This document shows positions 20,201-32,200 of a DNA stretch of 64,000 nucleotides, one piece after another. Both the position numbers and the translations under genes were made by a program. Below the pieces are notes generated by a model. The model saw only the letters and a list, made by a program, of their open reading frames with translations, did not search any database and was not told where the DNA came from. Origin of the DNA: an uncultured Saprospiraceae bacterium (GTDB taxonomy: Bacteria > Bacteroidota > Bacteroidia > Chitinophagales > Saprospiraceae); assembly GCA_937973565.1 (NCBI GenBank), contig CALJKQ010000111.1, positions 1-64,000 on the forward strand. Reading direction: 5' to 3'. How positions within the stretch are numbered: position 1 is the stretch's first letter; every line of letters begins with the position of its first letter.

Positions 20201-23200
20201 TAAAATAGGAGGCACTTATTATGCACTCACAGAAGGTGGTTGTTGCGAACTACAGGTTAGTATAACGGGAGTAGATTCGTTATGTTCGGGAAGTACCGCA
20301 TTGTTGACTGCAAATCATATCACCAATATTGATGTGTCACTTCAGGCATTTGAGGATACCTATCTTTCACAGGCAGCTACAGGGACTAATTATGGATCAT
20401 GCAACAGGTTATACACAGGTTTATCTTCAAGTTCAAGAGCGAGATCTCTTGTTATTTTTAATCTTAGCAGCATCCCTGCCGGCAGTACAATTATTTCTGC
20501 CAATTTGGTAATGACCAAAACAGGAGGATCAAATTCAACAGCTACCAATATTGGAGTTCACAGGGTAACCAATCCATGGACAGAAAATACGGGAAGTTGT
20601 TCAGGCAGATCCAGGCCTGCCAACTGGAACCAACGAATGACAAGTACCAACTGGACAACAGCGGGTGGTGACTTCAGTTCTACAGCAGAATCTACGATTT
20701 CTGTCTCAACCAATGCAACCTATACATGGAATGTCAAAAATTTGGTACAGGCTTGGGTAAATGGCACTTTTGCCAATAACGGGCTTATGTTGAAACGGAC
20801 AACAGAAGGTTCTTCCAATCAAAAATATTTTGCGAGTAGTGAAGCCACCACAGCCAGTCAGAGGCCCAGACTCGAAATAGTCTACCAAGGCCCGGCAACA
20901 GCCGCAGCGATAAGCTGGAGCAATGGTGAATCCGGCCAATCTATATCCGTTGCTCCTACCGCAACTTCTGTTTATACGGCTTCAGTTACTGATATTTACA
21001 ATTGTTCGGGATCAAATGATAAAACAATTGTTATTAAAGCAAAACCTACTGCTTCAATAACCGGTTCATCGGTAATCTGCAAGGACTCCATTACCCAACT
21101 TTCTCCAACTTCCGGAGGTACTTGGGTAAGCAGCAATGCTTCCGTTGCTTCGGTGAATAATGCCGGAAGGGTAACAGGACTAAATACAGGTACTGCCAAT
21201 TTTACATTTACAAATTCAAGTACAGGTTGTATATCAGATGCGACTTCAAATGTAACCGTCGACAACCCTCCAACAGCAGCAATTACAGGACCCTCAACCA
21301 TTTGCGAAGGCTCAACAACAACATTATCACCAACCACCGGGGGTACATGGACCAGCAGCAATCTTTCTGTGGCTACCGTGTCAAATGATGGCACAGTTAC
21401 CGCTGTAGGGGCGGGTACCGTTACTTTTTATTTTACAAGCAGCTTATCAGGCTGTAGAAGTGCCTCTACTTCTGCAATAACAGTGGTAGCCAGACCCATA
21501 GTAAATTTGTCCGGCACCTCTTCAATTTGTCCGGGCACAACAACTACGCTTACACCCACTTCCGGAGGAACCTGGGTAAGCAACGATACGGGAGTGGCCA
21601 CCGTTGCTTCCAATGGTGTTGTGACTGGTATAGCAGTAGGTACAACAAGCTTTGTATTTACGAGTACCGCAACTGGTTGTGCCAGCTTACCTACTCCGTC
21701 GGTTACTGTTAATGCTAAGCCCATTGCTACACTTACAGGTTTAAGTACAGTGTGTATTGGTACTTCCATTGGTATAACACCAACCACCGGAGGTACTTGG
21801 GTGAGCAGTAATGCAGCAGTTGCAAGCATCACCAATGCCGGTGTAATCACAGGGGTTTCCGTGGGTTCAGCAACTTTTACCTTCACTTCGACTTCTACGG
21901 GCTGTGTAAGCAACCCCTCTACAGCTGTAACAGTTTCAACAAGACCAACTGTCTCCATAACCGGGAGCAGCAGTCTGTGTATTGGTACTACCACCATGCT
22001 TACACCATCAATAGGTGGTGTATGGACATCCAGCAATCCAGTGGTAGCCAGTGTGGATAATTCCGGTTTGGTCACAGGTTTGTCCAATGGTATAGCGACT
22101 TTTACCTATACGCAAACCTCCAACGGCTGTGTTTCTAACGCAACGAATAATGTAATCGTTAATGAAAAGCCTATCGTTAGTATTACAGGCGCAACTTCTG
22201 TTTGCCTCGGTTTATCTACTACATTATCACCTACAAGTGGAGGCACCTGGGTATCGAGCAATAGTAATATTGCTACGGTTACCAATTCTGGTGTTGTAAC
22301 TGGAATAGCGCCGGGTACAGCCACATTTGTATTTACACTCAACGCCACCAATTGTATATCCAATGCTACCGGTTTGATTACGGTAAATGCATTGCCGGTC
22401 GCCAATGTGACTGGGGGAACAGCTATTTGCAATGGTACCACCACTACACTTAGCCCATCATCAGGGGGTACCTGGGTAAGTTCCAACCCTGGAGTTGCTA
22501 CTGTAAGTAATGATGGGGTTGTTACCGGGGTTACATCAGGATCAGCAACATTTACTTTTACACAAGGATCTACCAGCTGCGTTTCACTTCCGTCTACTCC
22601 TGTTCAGGTAAACTTAAAACCCACTGTTTCGATTACGGGGTCAACAAGTTTTTGTGAAGGACATACCACAACACTCTCACCATCAACCGGAGGGACATGG
22701 ATCAGTACCAATCCTTTGATAGCTTCGGTTACCAATGGTGGTATTGTCACCGGATTGGATGGTGGAACTGCCACCTTTATATACAACCAGTCTTCAACAG
22801 GTTGCGATTCGGATCCAACGGCTGTGATAACCGTAAAACCCAAACCGGACATTTACTTTAGCGGTCCTGACAGTATTTGTCTGGATGGCAATACTCAGTT
22901 GATGCCATCAACGGGTGGAAGCTGGATAAGTAACCATCCAACATTAGCTTCTATTAACAATTCTGGTTTAGTGACTGCACTGGGAACAGGAAATGCAACA
23001 TTCAGATTTACCGACGCAACAACAGGTTGCATTTCTGATTCATCCTTTGTATTGACCATCAGTGAAAAACCACAAGCAATTCTAACGGGTCCTTCCTCAA
23101 TTTGCATCGACAATACGACTACACTTTATCCAACTTCCGGAGGTACCTGGACATCCAGTAATCCGGCAATAGCTACGATTAACAATGCAGGAGTTGTCAC

Positions 23201-26200
23201 AGGTGTCAGCCACGGCAACGTGACCTTCACTTACGTACAAAATGTTTCATTGTGCCAATCACTGCCTTCAGCTGTTATTCATGTAGATGCCCGACCTAAT
23301 ATTGCCATAGATGGTGATACCACTATCTGTATTGGAACCACCACTTCGTTGACACCGTCTGCAGGGGGTGTCTGGACCAGTCTAGACCCGGATGTTGCTA
23401 CCATCGATAATAACGGTATTATTACAGGTCGATCTGTGGGCGCAACTTCTTTTTATTTTATTGATGCTATATCCAATTGTGTCAGCGATACTTCAATTTT
23501 AATAAATGTAAATGATTTGCCCGTAGCAGGTCTAAGTGGTGTTGATTCTATTTGTATTGGAGAGCACAGTACATTGTTTCCTGTTACCGGTGGCAGTTGG
23601 ATCAGCACACACCCTTCCAGAGCATCTGTGACAAATACCGGAGTAGTTACCGGAATAAGTGCAGGAAATGTTGCGTTTGTATTCGTGGATGGTATTACCC
23701 ATTGTCATTCCGAACCTACAGATAGTATAACTATAAAAGGCAAAGAAGTTGTTCTGATAGATGGAGATTCATCTATTTGTATTGGTACCGAAACACAGCT
23801 CATTCCCAATTCCGGAGGTACCTGGCAAAGCACCAATCCTGCCATTGCCTTAGTTGACAACAATGGCCGCGTTACGGGTATTGCAGAAGGAAATGTGAGT
23901 TTTATTTATACAGATTCGGGTACAGGGTGCAGCTCTGATACCAGTGAAACTATAGTTGTACATGAGAAGCCAACGGTGAGCATTTCAGGCGCAGCCACCA
24001 TATGTGCAGGTGATTCCACACAATTGATGCCCAGTACCGGTGGTTCATGGACTTCCGGCAATGTTGATATTGCCACTATTTCTATCGATGGAAAAGTAAT
24101 GGGTGTAGATGGAGGATTTGTCAAATTCGTTTATACCAATGCATCAACGGGATGTTCTTCGGATAGTACAAGTGCAGTTCAGGTATTATCCAGGCCTTTA
24201 ATTTCAATAAGTGGTTCGGATGCCATCTGCGAAGGAGCCACCACACAAATGAACCCGGCTTCGGGTGGTACATGGGCAAGCAATGACAACACCAAAGCTA
24301 CGGTTACCAATGCAGGACTTGTCACCGCAATATCAGCAGGCGTGGCAAGATTTACATTTACCCAAACTTCCACAGGTTGTAAATCCCTACCTTCAGAATG
24401 GGTGAGTATATTGGTAAAACCCATCGCAATTGTTTCAGGAAGTGCTACTATTTGTGAGGGATACACGACACAATTGACACCCACTTCAGGAGGTACATGG
24501 CAGAGCAGTAATGCAACTCTTGCCTCAGTAACCAATGATGGTGTGGTATTAGGCAAATCGGGCGGCACCGTTAATTTTACTTTTACCCTGGATAATAGCA
24601 CTTGTTCTTCAGATCCTTCCACTAATGTTGTAGTTAATGATCGTCCTGTTATATCTCTATCAGGAAGCAATATCATGTGTCTGGGAAATACGCTGCAAGC
24701 ACTTCCGTCATCAGGAGGTGTATGGCAGAGTAGCAATATAACAACAGCTACGATTAACAATGCAGGTTTGATTTCATCACAGGGATTGGGCAGTTTCAAA
24801 GTCATTTTTACATCTTCTTCCACTGGATGTAAATCTGACAGCAGCCAGACCATTACGATTTATGATGTTCCGGTTGCCAGCATCACCGGAAACGATACCT
24901 TGTGTGCAGGTGCAACTTCCAGTTTGACTCCTTCATCTGGAGGTTCATGGTCAACAACCGCTGCTTCAGTAGCCACCATTTTAAACAATGGACAAGTCAC
25001 CGCCATAGCCGATGGTACGGCACAGTTTATTTTCACCAACTCAATCTCCGGTTGTAGTTCTTTGCCATCTAGTCCCATAAGAGTATTCAACAATCCTGTG
25101 GTTAGCATTTTAGGCCCCACTACTATATGTGAAGATATCACCACGCAATTATCACCATCTTCGGGTGGGCATTGGGTGTCCAGCCATCCAACTATTGCGG
25201 GCGTAACTGATGGGGGTTTGGCCACAGGTCTGTCCGGTGGAACTGCCAGATTTACCTTTACCAATACAAGTACGGGTTGCTCTTCCGCTCCAACCGGCTG
25301 GGTCACAGTAGTGGATCAACCCGATATTGCTTTGAGTGGTTTAAGCCAGATTTGTGAAGGTGCCACCACCCAATTTTTACCTTCATCAGGAGGTGTATGG
25401 TCAACCACAGATGCAAGTACAGCAACGATCACAAGTGGAGGGCTGGTTACAGGTATCAACCCCGGCATGGTAAAATTTTATTTTACATCCTCACTTACCA
25501 ATTGCACATCTGACACAAGTATAGAAATTATTGTTCATCCCATACCGGTTGCTTCTATCATTGGACCGGATTCCATATGTGCGGGAACAAACACCTATCT
25601 TTCTCCCACTTTTGGAGGTACATGGTTGAGTTCTAATAATTCCATAGCTACAGCCAACGAGGAAGGGGTAGTCTTTGCTGAGAATGCCGGTAATGTTCGT
25701 TTTATATTTACCTCCGAAGCCAATTGCGTATCTAATCCAACTGACTGGATCGAAGTTTTGGACGATCCTGAAATTTATATGATCGGCCGCGACTCTCTTT
25801 GCATCAATGACTATGCACTGGGTTTTCCTGTTAATGGAGGGACCTGGGTTTCTACCAATCCAAGTGTTGCTTCCATTAGTCAGTACGGTGTTATTACCGC
25901 CCTTCAGCCGGGTGTTGCAGATTTTTATTTTATAAGTGATACTACCGGTTGTGCTTCCAGTGAAATTCTCGACGTAGTCGTGAATGCAAGACCCACAGCC
26001 TATTTATCTGGCCCGGATGTTATTTGCATTGGCAGTATCACTACCTTGACACCTACAACAGGGGGTGTCTGGGATAGTTCTGACCCATCGGTTGCGCAAG
26101 CCAACGGCTCCGGTATTGTTACGGGACTGTTGAATGGTGCGGTTAAATTTGTATTTACAGATGCCACCTCTGGATGCTCCTCTGACTCAACAGAACTTAT

Positions 26201-29200
26201 AACCGTTAATGACATACCTGCTGTATCATTGGATGGCCCTGCAGTAATGTGTGTAGGAGGAAGTACACAATTGAATGCTGCAACTGCCGGTTCCTGGCTA
26301 AGCTCCAATCCATCCATTGCCACAGTGACCAGTGAGGGTTTGGTAAATGCCATCAGTCAGGGTATCGTTGATTTTACATTCCATTCTTCTGTTTCCGGTT
26401 GTCCATCCAACCAAATAGCAGGTATTGTTGTCAATGGCAATCCTACGGTTGCTATCGATCTGGCAGGATCCGCCTGTGTGAACAGTTCTACCCAACTTCA
26501 AGCTTTAGTTTCAGGAGGTAATTCACCTTTCACCTTTAATTGGGAAGGCCCTAATTCCTTTACAGCAAGTGCTCAATCAGTGGGCATCACTTCCAATGGC
26601 ACCTATCATGTGACAGTAACCGATGAGAAAGGATGTTCTGCAGAAAGCACAGCATTTATTCATGAATTGTTTGAACCACTCATCATTACCCTGCAACCTG
26701 AGGTATGCGAAGGCACCAGTGTGACCCTTATAGCCAGTGGTACCAATGTGGTTGCTTATCAATGGAGCGCCAATGCCGGAAACGCAACTACTCAGGCGGT
26801 ATCCGTAACACCTACATATCCCAATTCAACATACGTTGTTACCGTAACCAATGATATTGGTTGTTCTTCCACTGCTGTTACCACCATTTTGGCAAAACAA
26901 ACACCTGTAGTACACATTACAGGAAATGACTCTATATGCGTATACAATACAACTACACTAACTCCCACAGCGGGAGGCACCTGGCTTTCTACCAATGGTG
27001 CAGTAGCTTCCATCAATAGTGATGGTTTGGTAACAGGGCTTTCTCCGGGTTCTTCTACTTTTATATTTACCTCCACTTCCAATGGTTGTGCGTCAAGAGC
27101 TTCACTGCCGGTGCATGTGATGAAACGACCAACCGTCTCCATTACAGGCGATACATCGCTTTGTCTTGGCGGTAGTTCCACATTGTCACCCACAACCGGG
27201 GGATCCTGGACCAGTTCACATCCTTCTATTGCTTCCGTAAACAATACCGGTTTAGTAACAGGAATTTCGCCTGGTGATGCAGCTTTTACATTTGTCTCAG
27301 ATACCACCGGCTGCTCATCGGTAACGGATTCTATTGATGTCAATCAACACGAGGGATCTGTTATCAGTGGAGACAATAGTATTTGTGTGGGCGAATCCAC
27401 AGTTTTATCAGCTTCCAATCCAGGGGGTACATGGACCACATCGAATGCTGCCATAGCCAGTATCAATAGTTCCGGTCTGGTCATTGGAAATGCTCCGGGC
27501 AATGTCACGATAACGTATACCAGAAATACAGGAGCTTGTGTCAATTTTTCGACCTTCCAAATGGTGGTGAACCCTATTCCATCGACCGCTATTTCGGGTT
27601 CTGCCGTGGTCTGTGCAGGCAGTACCACTACTTTATCTCCTGTCTCCGGAGGAACCTGGGCAAGCAGTGATCCTCTGATAGCCACCATAAGCAACGCAGG
27701 TGTAGTCACAGGTGTGCAAGCGGGCAACGCCACTTTTGTATTTACCAATACAGCAACCGGTTGTGTTTCGAGTGCTTCAAGTCCCATTACAGTTTTAAGC
27801 AAACCCATTGTTTCCATCATTGGTCCCACAGTGATATGTGCCCAAAACACCACGCAGCTTACCCCTGTATCAGGTGGAACATGGGTCAGTTCCAATAATG
27901 CTACTGCTACCGTAACTTCTGGTGGTGTAGTTACCGGTGTCAGTGGTGGGACAGTAACATTTACTTATACCCAGGCTTCCAATGGTTGTATCTCTGATCC
28001 TACTTCACCCATAACCATTCATGCCAAACCATCTTTGGATATTACAGTTAATGGTAGTCGGTGCCTCACGGATACCACTTCTATCACAGCCTTGGTCACA
28101 GGCGGTTCTGTTCCATACGATTATCAATGGACAGGCCCATCTTTTACAAGCACTGTCAATTCCTTTGCGGTTACAGCAGCAGGGCCCTATGCGGTGACCG
28201 TTACCGATCAAAATTTGTGTTCCGTAACTTCTTCAGTGCAAATATTCGACCCCTATACCCCTTCTATCGTGGCATCAAAAACTGCCATTTGTGAAGGTGA
28301 ATCTATTCAGTTAAGTGTCAATGCCAGTTCTGCTACCAACTATCATTGGAGCGCAAATACCGGAGGCGCAAGCTCATCAACCCTTTCTCTTTACCCACCA
28401 GTGCCATCGGCACTATATGTGGTTACAGTAACAAGTATAAATGGTTGTACAGCCTCCGCTTCCAGCAATATCACTGTTAATGCAAGGCCTGTTGTTTCTA
28501 TAAGCGGACCTTCCCAGATTTGTTTAGGTCAGGTAACCAGCCTCTTACCTTCTACCGGGGGTATTTGGGTTAGCAGCAATACAGCCGTTGCCACTGTAAA
28601 CACAAGTGGCATTGTTCAAGGTATTGCTCCGGGAAGTGCAAGCTTTGTATTCACCAATGCTTCTACCGGATGTACCTCAGTACCTACATCCGGAGTGACG
28701 GTCAATGCTAAACCGGTGGCCAGTATTGTAGGTCCTTCTACCATCTGTGTAGGTGCTACCACTACTTTGAATCCTACTACCGGAGGCACATGGCAAAGTT
28801 CTGATCCCACCATTGCTACCATAAACAATACGGGAGTAGTAAGTGCGGTTAGTGCAGGGATTGCTTATTTTACCTTCACCATTTCTTCCTCTAATTGTTC
28901 TTCTGACCCAAGCAGTCCGGTTTCCATTAATCCAAAACCCGGTATTAGTTTTACAGGTTCGACAACGGTTTGTATAGGATCCAATTCCTCATTGTCACCC
29001 AGTTCAGGAGGTATTTGGACAAGTTCAAATCCAAGTGTTGCTACCATTAACAACAATGGTTTTGTTACAACCCTGGCAGCCGGTACAACTACGTTCCAAT
29101 TTACGCAAACCTCGACCGGCTGTACATCTGAGGTATCACCCATATTTACGGTCAACGCCAAGCCGGTAGTGAATATAAGCGGTGACACCATTTTGTGTGT

Positions 29201-32200
29201 CGGCGAAACCAGTCAGGCATTAAGTCCGGGTTCAGGCACATGGACATCCAGCAATCCTTCCACAGCAACTATCAACAACGATGGACTGATCAATGCATCA
29301 GGACCAGGCCTGGTATCTTTTACATTCACTTCTTCTGTAACCGGTTGTCCATCTTTGCCCACCAAAACAATTTTGGTGAACCCCAATCCTTCCATTTCGA
29401 TTGAAGGTCCTGCCTCAATATGTCTTAACGGGACTACGCAGTTATCACCTTCAACTGGGGGTATCTGGACATCCAATCACCCCACGGTTGCCACAGTGAC
29501 AAACAGTGGTTTGGTTACAGGTATTACGCAAGGTGTGTCACATTTTAGATTTACAGATTCAACTACGGGCTGTGCCTCTGTCAATACAGTTTCGATTCTG
29601 GTTTATGGTAAGCCCAACGCTCAGGTTACAGGCCCTAAAAATATTTGTATCGGTTCCAACACTTCCTTGCAACCCTCGTCAGGTGGAATTTGGATAAGTT
29701 CCAACAATGCGGTTGCTACCGTAAATGCCGGAGGCATTGCTACCGGTGTTGGCGTGGGTTCAGCCAGGTTTATTTTTATAGAATCAATTTCAGGATGTAT
29801 ATCTGATTCAACCGATTTAATAACCGTAAGTATTAAACCTACTGCCTCTTTGTCAGGGGATCATACTCTATGCATTGGGGAATATTCCTCAGCAATTCCG
29901 GCTACAGGAGGTGTATGGATTAGCAATAATCCCGGCATTGCTACCATCAACAATGCAGGTATAATTACAGCGGTAGGCCAGGGTCAGGCTACATTTGTGT
30001 ATGCTCCCCTGGGGGGCTGTCCTTCAGATCCTGTAGGTCCGGTCATTGTCAACGGCAAGCCAGTAATTACTACGGGTGCTTCTACCAATTTGTGTCCGGG
30101 ACAATATATGCAATTTACACCTTCCAGTGGGGGAGACTGGTACAGCCAGAATCCTTTGGTGGCTTCTATAAATAACCAGGGACAAATTTCTGTTATTTCA
30201 CAAGGAACCACCAAGTTTGTTTTCCGCGACAGTCTTACAGGTTGCTATAGTGATTCTTCAGCTTTGTTTACCGTACACCCAAGACCATTTGTAGCATTTA
30301 TTGGTCCCAATGTCATTTGTCAGGGTAGCACCACCCAATTGACGCCTACCTTTGGAGGAATTTGGATAACCTCCAATGAAAGTGTGGCTCCGGTTGGCAA
30401 CAATGGTATAGTTACCGGTATCGGTGCCGGTACTGCCAGCTTTACTTTTATCAACAGTACAACAGGTTGTGAGTCCAATATTCCTTTGAGTGTAACCGTA
30501 AATCCAAAACCCATTGTCATATTACCCCAGTCCCAACTTTGCAAGCAAGATACCATGTTGCTTCCATCATTGGGTGCAGGTTCCTGGATAAGTTTAAATC
30601 CTTCGATAGCCAGCATTAATACTGCAGGGAGGGTTTTGGGTTTAAACCAGGGTTTGGCAAGATTCAGATTTACCTATGCATCTACTGGCTGTGCCTCAGA
30701 TCCTTCAGGTGCAATTGTGGTCAATGATTTGCCTAATACATCTTTCATTGGGCCAAGTGAGATATGTGTAGGTATGACCACTCAGGCTCACCCTTCCACA
30801 GGTGGAGTATGGGAAAGTTCTGATGAGAATATAGCCCTTATCGACAACATGGGTGTGATAACCGGCTTAAATGTGGGGAATGCCTCTTTCAGGTTTACTG
30901 ATGTTGCAACCGGATGTACTTCAGATGGAAGCCTTATTACTTCCGTAATTTCCCCAACAGCAGTGGGGGTCAATGGACCGACAGAACTCTGTATTGGCTA
31001 TGAAACCCAGCTTTATCCATCCACGGGTGGAGTGTGGGCAAGTACTGACTTGGGTATTGCCTTGGTTGACAACAATGGAAAGGTGGTAGGTGTGGCTCCC
31101 GGAAAAGTGAGCTTTACCTATACAGAAATTGAGACCGGTTGTATTTCCAGGATGACCCTCGACGCCGTAACCGTGAAACCTTGTCTCGATCCTGATTTCA
31201 ACATTACCTCTTTGAATAAACTTACCAAAGGAAATGTATCTACCAACGACGAAGTGGTAGCCGGCATGACTTACGGAGCCATTACCATTTCTCTCGAAAA
31301 ACCTTATGGAAGCATTCCTTATTTTGCATTGAATCCTGATGGAAGTTATGAGTTCAGTGCATCCATTCCGGGTGAATATGTTTATAGAATTTCTGTTTGT
31401 CTGACCAACCGGCCTTTTGATTGTAATTTTTCAGAGCTTAGTATAAAAGTAATTGATCCTTTCAATTTTGAAGCGAAACCCGTAGGCAATGTGGATATAG
31501 CTACCACCAATCTGGTGAGCAACACAGAAATGGGAGAGCCAATCATCCTGGATCCACTGGCCAATGACAGATGCCTCAAGGGCACAGGCTGTCATATGGA
31601 TACCAACACAGTACTGATCCTTACCAATCCTAAGTACGGTGTTGCCTCCGTATTGCCCAATGGTTCTGTTTTCTATATGTCAAATCCTGCCTTCAAGGGT
31701 CTTGACACACTGAGATACAGGGTATGTGTGGATGGAGAATACAACAATTGTTATATATCCAAGCAGATCATTACGGTCAATGCACTTACAGCCGAGAACA
31801 GTACAGTAGGAGCGGATGACATTGGCATTACCCCCAGAAACACTCCTTTTTATACCAATGTGGCCCAAAACGACAGTGACCCTCAAGGTGAAATTATGAC
31901 GGTAACACCCCAAGGTTCTTCTGGTTCTCCAGTTGTAATTCCTCATGGAAGCTACTATATTAATGAAGATGGAGATCTGTATTTTGAGCCTGCTCAGGAT
32001 TATACAGGTCCGGTAGATATAATATATACGATTTGCGATAACCATAGCCCGGCATTTTGTGCCAATGCCACTTTGCATATTCTGGTACTCGATGATATTT
32101 CACTCAAAATCAGGGTGTATCTCGAAGGACCACTGCGGGAAAACGGCAATGTGTACTCACCATTTGGCAAACCTTTGATGCGCGATAATCTCAGACATAA

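Noticed and set aside
21428..24853. Long minus-strand open frames inside the BIG2 array, up to about 224 codons
   Set aside because: They run opposite to a clear repeat-coding frame, carry the repeat period in their own sequence, are rich in Val/Pro/Thr from the reversed Ig codons, and have no independent protein features.
21050..31175. BIG2 array considered as a recently amplified or phase-variable DNA repeat
   Set aside because: Adjacent units differ at many codons and no near-identical neighbouring copies were seen, so recent slippage or amplification is not supported from sequence alone.
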